From Candidatus Pacearchaeota archaeon (GTDB lineage Archaea; Nanobdellota; Nanobdellia; Pacearchaeales; UBA284): 54,794 bases of DNA. The stretch covers positions 1 to 54,794 of the forward strand of contig JANXDM010000002.1 of NCBI GenBank assembly GCA_025058615.1, read 5' to 3'. The notes under the pieces are model-generated. The model had not been told where the DNA came from, ran no database searches, and saw only the letters and a program-made list of their open reading frames with translations. This document shows, piece by piece, positions 8,066 through 15,820 of the stretch (positions within the stretch are counted from its first letter, which is position 1; every line of letters begins with the position of its first letter). The position numbers and the translations under genes were made by a program.

Positions 8066-10510
8066 TTAAGTTAATTTTTTGAGTTTTTCTAATTCTGGTT
8101 TGAGTTTTTCTAATTCTGCCTTGATGCATTTCTGAAATTTTTTTTTGTTGTTAAGGTGAAAGCATCTGGCGAGGGCAAGAGAGTAAGGCCCAAAAAGACC
8201 GTCCCCAACACAATTTCCGTTAATAAACTTGCCTGCACAAAATCCTTTTTCTTTATACATTTTTTCTTGCCATTCCTTTACTGCTTTAAATGTTTTTGGT
8301 CCATATTTTCCATCTCTCTCTTCAGGCGAAATTCCAACCAATTCTTGAATTATTTTCACTTGATTATAAATATAGCCTTCGCGCCTACTATAACCGTCTC
8401 CTTGTTTGTAGTATCCTCTTCCTGGAAGCATCATCTTCTCTAATTTTTCGTGGAGCGACATTTTTAAGTTGGGTAGATACTTTAATATATTGAATTCTTC
8501 TATAGTACCATCAAAATCTTTAGATAATTTTTCTGCAAAGTCTGTTCCTGCAAAATCTGCTCCTATGTCGTGCACGTCCCATCGATATTTTTCAATTTTA
8601 ATTCCCTGTTCTTTCAATTCTTCTTGAAACATTCCAATCCCGGTGCTACCAACTTCCGCATCAATATGAAAAAGCCTGAGGAAAACTCCATTCACCCAAC
8701 CTTTTTGGTACATTCTAGCCCCAGCAGCAATAAGCATGCGATACACCTTATCTTGTTCTGGTCCTTCTGGTACCAATTTTTTGTATTTTGTTGAATTGAT
8801 CAACTTTCCAGTTTTTTGATCAATAAGTTTTACCCACCTCAGATGTTTATAATTTGAAGAAAAGATAGCCACCAGTCTGAGATATTCTTTTTCATCGCTT
8901 GCGATTTTTCTTGCGATCTTGAAAATGTGATTTAATTTCTCTTCATAACTCATTTTCTTAAATTTGTATGTGTTTAATTCGTTATACATCCTCTCTAATT
9001 TATTTTTATCAATTATCATTTTCTGTATAATACTTTCAGGAACGTCTGGAAAGTACTTACCATCGAACAAAGAATTCTGTTCAATAACTACTTTACTATA
9101 GATTTTTAAGCCCGTTGTTGCGCATTTTTTTAAAAAATATTGTGTTGCTTTTTTTAAAAGAGATTGTTTTTTTGTTGCACTTCCGGTTATTTGATTTTCA
9201 GTTATTTGTTTGTTCGTAATTTCGGTTTCACAAAAAAGCTTTCCATCTTCTTGTATCGCTATGTCACTAGTTCCATAACCAATTATGTCTTCAGTTATAA
9301 AAAAGTTTATATCCGAATCATCAACTTTTATTAAATTTTTTCCTGAGCTGTCTTGGATCTCAATTTTTAAAGGGATTACACCTCTACTTTTCGGAAATGC
9401 TTCCAAATTTTCTACCTCTATTCTTCCATCACCAAAGAACGAAAAATAAGAATTTCCATTTTTGATTTTTATTAAGGAGTTGTTATTTTTGTAACTAAGT
9501 ATAGCTGTTTGTGCAGGATATTCTTTATCTATGTTCTTTAGTTGAAGCCTTCCTCCATTAAAAACACTTATATCAAAACTCCCCCCTTTGATTTTTATAT
9601 ATGGATTATTTGGTAAGAAAGCCAAAGAAATATTGTCTCCGCTAACAACTATTTCTTTTTTGCTTAAAGAAATGTAATTTTCACGAGGTTTTTTTTGCTG
9701 ATCGAAGTATAAATATAATCTTTCCTTCATCTTGTTTGATAATTTAATATTATCTAATATTATTGTGTCTCCTTCTTTCAAAAAGAATTCACCCTTGTGG
9801 TAGTTTATTGTTCCTTTTTGTAATATTCCCCCCCATGGGAGGGTGATATTTTCTCCCTTTATTTCCAGCAAATTATCGAACGAATTTAAATTTAATAATT
9901 GGGGAGTCTTAATTTTAGAATTCTTTTCTAGTCCTATCTTTATTGTTTTATTTATAAAAATTACCTTTGATTTTGGAGGAAGATTTATTCTATCATTTCC
10001 TATGGTTAATATTTCTTCTTGTTCTCCAATCTCCAAAGAGCCACACATCTCTCCTTCTTTGTACATGTGTAAATCAGTTATTAACTTAATATTGTTTGAC
10101 TTAGATCTTATTTGATTATAAAGCATAATTATTGTTGACAACTCTTTTACACCTTCTTGTTTTGTTCTGGATATCTCTTCCAATGAAGAGTCATCAACAA
10201 TGTCAAGTATTTGTAATTGTGTTCCATAGATTTTGCAAAGTTCTTCCTTTTTATTACTACATATTATTCTTTGTGTGAGTTGATTTAATGGTTGGTTTGA
10301 AATGGTTAATATAAGAGTAGTATTTATTGTTGCTAGAGGTAGTCGGTTTAGTTGCTTCTGTTTTTCATAACAAGAAATTGTGAGAGCAACCATTGCTGTT
10401 TTGGTCGTTTGTGTGCTTGCGTCAGAAGCAGAAACATTTAGACTGCAACATAAAATAAAAGGAAAAAGTAGAAAAAAAACTAAAAATACAAAAAGAGGGA
10501 CTTTTTTCAT
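8066..10510 (-). CDS. Large secreted protein with C-terminal peptidoglycan-binding-like domain (814 aa)
   Basis: The signal peptide (MKKVPLFVFL to about residue 27) is followed by a Ser/Thr-rich region, a long beta-rich stretch (about 170-440) with repeated I-K-G-G/F-G-D-G turns that looks like a beta-solenoid, an ITGSAT motif, then an alpha-helical region. At about 715-790 is a PG_binding_1-like unit: VKIIQELVG, DGKYGPKTFKAVKEWQ and GDGLFGPYSLALARC. This fold normally binds cell-wall polymers. The gene overlaps the upstream pilin-like gene by four bases (ATGA), so the two are translationally coupled. The middle region is unrecognised. Confidence 0.7.
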   Translation of the reverse strand: MKKVPLFVFLVFFLLFPFILCCSLNVSASDASTQTTKTAMVALTISCYEKQKQLNRLPLATINTTLILTISNQPLNQLTQRIICSNKKEELCKIYGTQLQILDIVDDSSLEEISRTKQEGVKELSTIIMLYNQIRSKSNNIKLITDLHMYKEGEMCGSLEIGEQEEILTIGNDRINLPPKSKVIFINKTIKIGLEKNSKIKTPQLLNLNSFDNLLEIKGENITLPWGGILQKGTINYHKGEFFLKEGDTIILDNIKLSNKMKERLYLYFDQQKKPRENYISLSKKEIVVSGDNISLAFLPNNPYIKIKGGSFDISVFNGGRLQLKNIDKEYPAQTAILSYKNNNSLIKIKNGNSYFSFFGDGRIEVENLEAFPKSRGVIPLKIEIQDSSGKNLIKVDDSDINFFITEDIIGYGTSDIAIQEDGKLFCETEITNKQITENQITGSATKKQSLLKKATQYFLKKCATTGLKIYSKVVIEQNSLFDGKYFPDVPESIIQKMIIDKNKLERMYNELNTYKFKKMSYEEKLNHIFKIARKIASDEKEYLRLVAIFSSNYKHLRWVKLIDQKTGKLINSTKYKKLVPEGPEQDKVYRMLIAAGARMYQKGWVNGVFLRLFHIDAEVGSTGIGMFQEELKEQGIKIEKYRWDVHDIGADFAGTDFAEKLSKDFDGTIEEFNILKYLPNLKMSLHEKLEKMMLPGRGYYKQGDGYSRREGYIYNQVKIIQELVGISPEERDGKYGPKTFKAVKEWQEKMYKEKGFCAGKFINGNCVGDGLFGPYSLALARCFHLNNKKKFQKCIKAELEKLKPELEKLKKLT

Positions 10511-11229
10511 TTTTTAACTCCAAAAATAAATTCATAAGGTTTTCCATTGATGAGAGATTCATGATCTATAATCGAATATATAATCGTTTTATCAAGCCGG
10601 GTTATTATGTCTATCGTCAAATTGTTTTTTGCTGCAATATCGAAAATACAGCTAACACATAAACTCTCCTTATTTGCTTCGTGTGCTAGTTGTACTGCTA
10701 AACCATATATGAAACCCAATCTTACTTTGAAAGTTACATTAAAAAATTGGAGATAGCTAGTTTTATTATTTTTTTCAATTGTTATGGGGTAGTTTACTGA
10801 TACAAAAAATTCGTTTTCTCTTATTTCTGTGGTGGTATTTATTTCTTTTTGTATGACTTTTATATCTTTAAAATCTATAAAATTTTTAGTGCAGAAATAC
10901 AGTTCTTCGTTTATATATTGTGAAATACTCTTTTCAATCATCTCTTTTGAAGGAATATTTGTTTGGTTCTTCTCTACATAAATTGCAACAACATTCTCAT
11001 CAGGAAGATAAAGATAACCTCCTTTTTGACCGATTGTGTAGGCAGCATTGTTTCCAACAGTTTTTACACAATCATAAATAAAAGAAGATATTTTATCTAT
11101 TTCTGTTTCATGTTTTTCTATTTTTTTTGTTTGATTTAGAAGAACTACCATAAGAACCACTGTAACAACAACAAGTGCAATTATTACAAAAAAAGTTATT
11201 TGACCTCTTTTGTTTTTCATTATTTTCAA
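10507..11229 (-). CDS. Pilin-like membrane protein with KRGQITFF signal (240 aa)
   Basis: The N-terminus has a short basic leader (KNKRGQITFF) followed by a 20-residue hydrophobic helix. I associate this class III/type IV pilin-like signal with many DPANN surface proteins. The rest is a soluble extracytoplasmic domain with four cysteines (YDC, YFC, SLCVSC) and no family I recognise. It is the first gene of a pair with the peptidoglycan-binding-like protein, joined by an ATGA overlap, so the two may work together at the cell surface. A start at the second Met (MKNKRGQ) is equally plausible. Confidence 0.7.
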   Translation of the reverse strand: MKIMKNKRGQITFFVIIALVVVTVVLMVVLLNQTKKIEKHETEIDKISSFIYDCVKTVGNNAAYTIGQKGGYLYLPDENVVAIYVEKNQTNIPSKEMIEKSISQYINEELYFCTKNFIDFKDIKVIQKEINTTTEIRENEFFVSVNYPITIEKNNKTSYLQFFNVTFKVRLGFIYGLAVQLAHEANKESLCVSCIFDIAAKNNLTIDIITRLDKTIIYSIIDHESLINGKPYEFIFGVKK

Positions 11230-11322
11230 AAATAGAATTATATTTTTAAAATTTTTTGTTTTTCAAAATTTTAATTATCGCTTTTTCGCAACATTTTTAT
11301 ATTAAAAAGTCATGAAAAAACC

Positions 11323-11853
11323 ATGCTTGACGAAATAATTCGTGCAAGAAGAAGCATAAGAAAATACTCTAGCAAAAAAGTTTCTTTTCAAAATGCTATA
11401 GAGATTTGTGATGTTGCAAGGTTTGCTCCCATGGCTGGTAACATATTCTCTTTGAAACTAGTTATTGTTTCTGAGAAAGAAAAAATAAAACAGCTGGCTG
11501 AGGCGTCACAGCAACCTTTCATTGCAGATGCTTCTTTTATTGTTGTTGTCTGTTCGGAAACGAGCAAAGTAGCAAGAAGTTACGGTATGAGAGGTGAAAA
11601 GTATGCTAGGCAGCAAGCCGGGGCTGCAATACAAAACATGCTTTTGAAAATTACTGAATTAGGTCTTGCGAGCTGCTGGATAGGATGGTTTGATGATGCT
11701 ACAGTGCGAAGAATAATAAAAGCACCGTCTGATGCAGACATAGAAGCATTGTTACCTGTTGGTTATGCTGCAGAGAAACCTAGAAAAATTTTCAAACCAG
11801 ATCTGAAGAGCATCATTTTTTTTGAAGAGTGGGGCAAAAAAGAAAAAAAGTAA
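11323..11853 (+). CDS. Nitroreductase-family flavoprotein
   Basis: This 176-residue protein opens with the family hallmark RARRSIRKYSSKKV, which binds the FMN phosphate, followed by ARFAPMAGN and, near the C-terminus, GLASCWIGWFDD and LLPVGYAAEKPRK. It should be a homodimeric FMN-dependent NAD(P)H oxidoreductase. The substrate is unknown. A TATA element (TATATTAAAAAG) sits 25 bp before the ATG, so the mRNA is likely leaderless. An earlier ATG at 11310 is out of frame. The gene ends two bases from the convergent small gene on the other strand. Confidence 0.85.
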   Translation: MLDEIIRARRSIRKYSSKKVSFQNAIEICDVARFAPMAGNIFSLKLVIVSEKEKIKQLAEASQQPFIADASFIVVVCSETSKVARSYGMRGEKYARQQAGAAIQNMLLKITELGLASCWIGWFDDATVRRIIKAPSDADIEALLPVGYAAEKPRKIFKPDLKSIIFFEEWGKKEKK

Positions 11854-11854
11854 T

Positions 11855-12145
11855 TTATTCGAGAAACACAATTCTTTCTAAAGTTTTTCTATGTTTTTTT
11901 ATAATTTTTTCTATTCTTTTTCTTTCTTCTTCGTTTTTGATTCGTCTCAAAATATATGTATTGTTGTTTTTCTCTACTATTTCTCCTAAAACAAGAGTTA
12001 TGTAAGGATTTTTTTCGTCAAAAATTTGGATTGTCAATATGTCACATCGTTTGTTATTAATTATGATTGGAATTTCCTCTCTCTTTAACTCGTCAGTTTT
12101 TCTAAAAAAATATTTCACGTAAATAATTTCATGATAATCCTCCAT
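11855..12145 (-). CDS. Small hypothetical protein (96 aa)
   Basis: I do not recognise this protein. It has alternating beta-strand patterns in the first 60 residues (EIIYVKYFF, DILTIQIFDEK, YITLVLGEIV) and a basic helix at the end (EERKRIEKIIKKHRKTLERI). No Cys clusters, signal peptide or membrane helix is visible. It reads divergently from the TPR-like gene across an 85-bp AT-rich promoter region and converges on the nitroreductase gene. Coding is supported by its fit between neighbours and by normal codon use. Confidence 0.6.
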   Translation of the reverse strand: MEDYHEIIYVKYFFRKTDELKREEIPIIINNKRCDILTIQIFDEKNPYITLVLGEIVEKNNNTYILRRIKNEEERKRIEKIIKKHRKTLERIVFLE

Positions 12146-12230
12146 TTTCTTTTTTCATTTTTTACCTATTTAAATTTTGTTGAAAGAAAATATAGAAAAA
12201 TATTTATATTAAAAGAGCAAGAAAAAAAAC

Positions 12231-12860
12231 ATGGCCGAAGACATCTTCGAAGAACTTGGCCTAGAAAAGGAAAGCAAAGAAAAGAAAAAAGAAAAACAAG
12301 AGGAGAATTCCTTAGAAGTGTTGGATAAACTTTCTAAAGAATTACAACAATTTAAAACTATAGAAAGAAAGATGGAATATTTAGAAAAGTTGCTAAGTAA
12401 AGAGCATAACCAAACTAAGAGAAGAGCAATCTTTACCTTAATGGCTTCTTTGCAAGCAGAAAGAAAATGGTTCAATAGTGCAGCAAAATCTTTAAGTAAT
12501 GCAGCCGATTTGGCAGAAACATTCAGAGAAAAAATTGACCTTTTCCTTAGGGCAATGCTTTTTTACGTAAAAGCACAAGATTACTTGGAAGCAGAAGCGA
12601 CGATGCGCAAGGCATTGGTTTTAGCAATTCCAAGGGAAAAGCAAGAGATTCAGAAAAGTTTAGTAAATGCGTATCTTCAGCAAGCGAAAGAATTCGAAAA
12701 TAACAAACAATTGACAAAAGCGATAAACGTTCTTTCCAGGGTATTGGTGCAAAAAATAGATAAAGAGCTAGAGAGAGAAGTTAAAACAAAAATGGCTGAG
12801 CTCTATGATAGAATAGGAAGGCCGATAGAGGCAAACAGAATAAGAAGCGAGATAAAATAA
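12231..12860 (+). CDS. Alpha-solenoid (TPR/SNAP-like) cytoplasmic protein (209 aa)
   Basis: The first 25 residues are very rich in Glu and Lys. The rest is all helical, with repeating A-x-x-L/Y-x-x-A patterns (KSLSNAADLAETF, AQDYLEAEATMRKAL, AKEFENNKQLTKAINVLSRVL, MAELYDRIG) that resemble three to four TPR-type helix pairs. Such proteins usually act as scaffolds. No enzyme motif is present. A TATA element (ATATTTATATTA, about 12196-12207) lies some 27 bp before the ATG, so translation is probably leaderless. The partner is unknown. Confidence 0.7.
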   Translation: MAEDIFEELGLEKESKEKKKEKQEENSLEVLDKLSKELQQFKTIERKMEYLEKLLSKEHNQTKRRAIFTLMASLQAERKWFNSAAKSLSNAADLAETFREKIDLFLRAMLFYVKAQDYLEAEATMRKALVLAIPREKQEIQKSLVNAYLQQAKEFENNKQLTKAINVLSRVLVQKIDKELEREVKTKMAELYDRIGRPIEANRIRSEIK

Positions 12861-12941
12861 AAATTTTCTTTATGTTTTTTTCTATTAGTTGGTCTATTGT
12901 TAATTTTTTACTTTAAAAATTGTAAAAAAAAGAAAAAAAAG

Positions 12942-12965
12942 GGCTAGCCTCCGAAGAAGCTAGCC
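12942..12965 (-). terminator. Intrinsic-type terminator downstream of ftsZ
   Basis: Read on the minus strand, GGCTAGCTTC pairs with GAGGCTAGCC around a UUCG tetraloop (10 bp, one G-U). It is followed at once by two runs of T (about 12920-12940). This is a textbook hairpin plus T-tract at the end of the ftsZ transcript. The tetraloop closes correctly (C-UUCG-G) only on this strand, which gives the direction. Confidence 0.75.
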
Positions 12966-13033
12966 GAGAACTCGAAAGGCTAAGGGGATCATAAAGTTGA
13001 ATAGCTGAACATGAACTTTCTTGAAGCTTAAGA
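12966..13033 (-). other. ftsZ 3' untranslated region, possible small-RNA source
   Basis: This 68-bp stretch between the ftsZ stop and the terminator is less AT-rich than other intergenic DNA and has internal pairing potential (AAAGTT...AACTTT). The 16 bases at 12967-12982 are an exact match to bases 3395-3410. Read as RNA from ftsZ, the segment is complementary to the S-layer-like mRNA just after its stop codon. Whether it is processed is unknown. Confidence 0.35.
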
Positions 13034-14110
13034 TCATCGGAAAAACTCTACCCCAAGTTCTGAAGTTGTAGCAAGCGGTGCAATTTCACTCGTTCTCTGT
13101 TTTCCCAGAACATAAGGGCTTTTTACTCCTGTGATAATTGTTATTACTCTTACTTTTCCTCTGAAATCCCGATTTATCCTTGCCCCTATTATGACTTGCG
13201 CATCTGGAGAAAGATTTTCTGTTATTAATTGGCCTATGTTGTTCAATTCTTCTAGCTTCAAGTCGTCTCCACAAGTAACGTGAATCAAAGCCCCTGTTGC
13301 TCCTTTGTAATCTACATCAAGCAAAGGATGGCTCAATGCTTGTTTTACAGCTTCTTCAACTCTGTTCTGTGTATCGCTTTCTCCTATCCCTATGCAAGAC
13401 ACATCACCATTTTTCATTATCGCTGCAACGTCCGCATAATCTAAGTTTATCAAGCTTGGAATTGTTATAGTTTCTACAATTCCTTTTATCATTGTACTAA
13501 CTAGCTCGTTGGCGACTGCAAGGGCTTGCTCTATAGGTAAGTTTCCAGCTATATCTACAAGTCTATTGTTATCTATCACTATTGCAGTATCTACAACCTC
13601 TCGCAACTGTTGCAAACCAAACTCTGCCTTGTCTATTCTTGCTCTTTCTGTTTCCCATGGCATTGTAACTACTGCAATTGTGATTGCACCTATCTCTTTT
13701 GCAAGTTGTGCTACTATTGGTATTGCTCCTGTCCCTGTCCCTCCTCCTAAACCAGCAAGCACAAACACCATATCCGCACCGCTAACAGCTCTTTTTAGTT
13801 CTACTATTGCTTCCTTTGCAGCTTCCCTTCCTTTTTCTGGAAAACCACCGCACCCAAGTCCACGTGTTAGCTCTTTACCTATAAGAATTTTTTCGTCTGC
13901 TTTGCTTATACTTAAATGTAACGCATCTGTATTTACTGCATATACTGTTGCTCCTGTAATTCCTTTGTTGAAGAGCCATGTTACCATGTTGCATCCGGCG
14001 CCACCTATACCTATCACTTTTATGTTAGCTCTTCCAGCTTTAAGTTCATCGAAGTTTATCCCATATTTGCTAGCTCCTTCGATAGCTTCTTTTGCAAAAT
14101 CCAAAACCAT
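13034..14110 (-). CDS. ftsZ: Cell division GTPase FtsZ
   Basis: At 358 residues it has family length. It shows the GTP-binding set of FtsZ/tubulin: GIGGAGCNMV (about 34-43), the signature GGGTGTGA (about 122-129), NTDALHL, and the catalytic T7 loop around NLDYADV. It should polymerise into the division ring. A strong Shine-Dalgarno, GGAGG (14117-14121), lies 6 bases before the start, unusual in this mostly leaderless window. A TATA-like TATATAAAT overlaps the region 20-28 bp upstream, so the real transcript start is uncertain. An intrinsic-type terminator follows. Confidence 0.97.
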   Translation of the reverse strand: MVLDFAKEAIEGASKYGINFDELKAGRANIKVIGIGGAGCNMVTWLFNKGITGATVYAVNTDALHLSISKADEKILIGKELTRGLGCGGFPEKGREAAKEAIVELKRAVSGADMVFVLAGLGGGTGTGAIPIVAQLAKEIGAITIAVVTMPWETERARIDKAEFGLQQLREVVDTAIVIDNNRLVDIAGNLPIEQALAVANELVSTMIKGIVETITIPSLINLDYADVAAIMKNGDVSCIGIGESDTQNRVEEAVKQALSHPLLDVDYKGATGALIHVTCGDDLKLEELNNIGQLITENLSPDAQVIIGARINRDFRGKVRVITIITGVKSPYVLGKQRTSEIAPLATTSELGVEFFR

Positions 14111-14116
14111 TTTTTA

Positions 14117-14193
14117 CCTCCACCGAAAGATTTATATATTAGTTGTTCTATTCTTTTTCAGAATAAGTAGAACATTCCCCCTTTTTGAAACAT
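14117..14193 (-). promoter_or_regulatory. ftsZ upstream region: Shine-Dalgarno, hairpin and possible 11-codon upstream ORF
   Basis: On the minus strand the region holds GGAGG six bases before ftsZ, an imperfect hairpin (TTCTA..TTCT / AGAA..TAGAA, about 14147-14173), and an ATG at 14193 opening an 11-codon frame that ends at 14158 and is preceded by GGGGG. If transcription starts upstream of 14200 these could modulate ftsZ translation. If the near TATA element is used the mRNA would be leaderless and none of this would be transcribed. Confidence 0.35.
14124..14138 (+). promoter_or_regulatory. Plus-strand BRE/TATA promoter diverging from ftsZ
   Basis: CGAAAG followed by ATTTATATA is the same BRE-TATA arrangement as the EF-1A promoter near 18317-18335, with 13 identical bases (CGAAAGATTTATA), but here it points away from ftsZ. 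gatD at 14392 has its own TATA box near 14367, so this site would give either a long gatD leader or a separate short RNA starting near 14157. The symmetric core might also serve ftsZ on the other strand. Confidence 0.45.
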
Positions 14194-14391
14194 CCCCCAA
14201 AAACTTCGTTTTCTTGGCCAACACCTAAATAATAAAATTTTTCAATTCTTTGTCTTTAAATATATTATTGCAAAAAAAAATATATTTTGTAGTATAATTT
14301 TCATTAAATAAAAAATCTCTTTTATATTTTTTCAAGTATCAAAAATAGAGTACAAGACAATGTTTTTATACTCATTTTTTCTTTTTTCTTC

Positions 14392-15618
14392 ATGAAAATC
14401 AAAATTGTTAGAGTAAAAACGAAACACAAAATCTACGAAGGAAAACTTCTCGAGAGTTATGATCCTGAAATCATTTTAATAAAATTAGAGAATGGCTACA
14501 ATATTGGTCTAAAGAAAAAAGAAATTCTTAGTATCGAAGAAATGGAAGAGACAAAAATAGAGGAAAAAGAAACGAAAATAGAACAAAACAAGTCTCTGAA
14601 AAAAATTGCGATAATTGCGACGGGTGGGACAATAGCGAGCAAGGTTGATTATTCAACTGGGGGGGTTACTCCTGTAAAAAAGCCAGAAGATCTTTTAGAA
14701 AGTTTTCCTGAATTGAAGGAAATTGCCCAGTTCGAAGTTTATGTTCCTTTTGTTTTAGACAGTTCGCAAGTTACGAGTAGGGAATGGAAAAAGCTAGCAA
14801 AAATTTGTGCAAACCTCTTGAACCGTGAAGAAATAAAAGGAGTTGTGATATTACACGGAACAGATACTTTACATTATACTGCTGCTGCCCTTTCGTTTAT
14901 GCTTCAAAATTTAAACAAACCTGTTGTTTTTACTTTTGCGCAAAGAAGCATTGACAGAGGATCTAGTGATGCCTATCTAAATTTGAAATGCGCTTGTCTT
15001 GCAGCTCTGTCGGATATTGCAGAAGTTCTCGTTGTTGGTCACGAAGACATGAACGACTTGAGTTGCATTGTGTTGAGAGGGACAAAAACAAGAAAAATGC
15101 ATTCGACAAAAAGAGCAGCTTTTCAAGCAATTAATGACTTACCAATTGCAAGAATTTATCACGACAACAAGATTGAGATGTTATCTAAAAATTATAAAAA
15201 AAGAAATGAAAAAAAGAAGGTCGAAGTTGTTCCGCTTTTCGAGGATAAAGTAGCGTTGATAAAATTTTTTCCTGGAGCATCCCCGGAAATTTTAGAATAT
15301 TTTATAAAAAAGAAATACCGAGGAATAGTCATAGAAGCATTTGGACTAGGACAAATATCAGAGAGTTGGATACAAAGGATAAAAAAAGCTTGCAAGAAAT
15401 GTGTAATTTGCATAACGACCCAAACCATTCACGGAAAAGTAGATCCTTATGTTTATGCTCCTGCAAGAAAATTACACGAGGCAGGAGCTTTGTTTCTTGA
15501 GGACATGATTTCAGAAACCGCTTATGTCAAACTTGGATGGCTTCTTGGCCAGTATGACCTTAAGAAAGTGAAAGAACTTATGTTAAAAAATCTTGCCAAT
15601 GAGGTTAATATGAGTTAA
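14392..15618 (+). CDS. gatD: Glutamyl-tRNA(Gln) amidotransferase subunit D
   Basis: The N-terminal 60 residues form the GatD beta-barrel (HKIYEGKLLESYDPEIILIK). A linker leads to an L-asparaginase-like domain with the active-site motif AIIATGGTIASKVDY (about 75-90) and VILHGTDTLHYTA, which supply the two catalytic Thr and the Asp-Lys pair. GatD releases ammonia from glutamine for GatE, which converts Glu-tRNA(Gln) to Gln-tRNA(Gln). Its presence implies no GlnRS is needed. gatE is not in this window. A TATA box (TTTTTATAC, about 14363) lies 25 bp before the ATG. The N-terminal domain distinguishes it from plain asparaginase. Confidence 0.95.
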   Translation: MKIKIVRVKTKHKIYEGKLLESYDPEIILIKLENGYNIGLKKKEILSIEEMEETKIEEKETKIEQNKSLKKIAIIATGGTIASKVDYSTGGVTPVKKPEDLLESFPELKEIAQFEVYVPFVLDSSQVTSREWKKLAKICANLLNREEIKGVVILHGTDTLHYTAAALSFMLQNLNKPVVFTFAQRSIDRGSSDAYLNLKCACLAALSDIAEVLVVGHEDMNDLSCIVLRGTKTRKMHSTKRAAFQAINDLPIARIYHDNKIEMLSKNYKKRNEKKKVEVVPLFEDKVALIKFFPGASPEILEYFIKKKYRGIVIEAFGLGQISESWIQRIKKACKKCVICITTQTIHGKVDPYVYAPARKLHEAGALFLEDMISETAYVKLGWLLGQYDLKKVKELMLKNLANEVNMS

Positions 15619-15699
15619 TTTTTTTCCTTAATATTTAAGGGTTTTTGTTTGAGTATTTTGTGAAAAGTAGTTCTTATGGCGAAAACTTAAAAAACGTAA

Positions 15700-15710
15700 T
15701 ATTTAAATAT
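15700..15710 (+). promoter_or_regulatory. TATA element upstream of the structured element before dnaG
   Basis: AATATTTAAAT has TATA-box character, and the base about 25 bp downstream is near 15731, exactly where the inverted-repeat element at 15732-15791 begins. A second TATA (CTATAAAAAT, 15791-15800) lies 25 bp before the dnaG start, so this first one appears to serve the structured element instead. Confidence 0.4.
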
Positions 15711-15731
15711 CTATTTTGTTGTATATAATTG

Positions 15732-15791
15732 GCTCACATAAAATAATCAATCATCGTTCATGATCAAAATTGAACAGCGAATTCTGTGAGC
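15732..15791 (+). ncRNA. Candidate small structured RNA upstream of dnaG
   Basis: GCTCACA at 15732-15738 pairs with TGTGAGC at 15785-15791. An inner stem (TCG-TTCA / TGAA-cag-CGA) caps the element with a loop containing two UGA triplets. The element is bounded by its own TATA upstream and by the dnaG TATA downstream, and AUA follows the lower stem. A single-hairpin H/ACA-like guide RNA is one reading. A DNA-level operator is another. No family match could be made. Confidence 0.35.
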
Positions 15792-15820
15792 TATAAAAAT
15801 AATAAATAAGAAATTTAAGA

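Noticed and set aside
12966-13033. C/D box small RNA in the ftsZ 3' region
   Set aside because: ATGATC and CTGA-like pieces exist but no correctly ordered C and D boxes with a closing stem were found on either strand.
13509-14228. Long plus-strand frame (239 codons) across ftsZ
   Set aside because: It is the antisense shadow of ftsZ, which has all tubulin motifs. The frame has repetitive Ser/Ala/Pro-rich composition and no family features.
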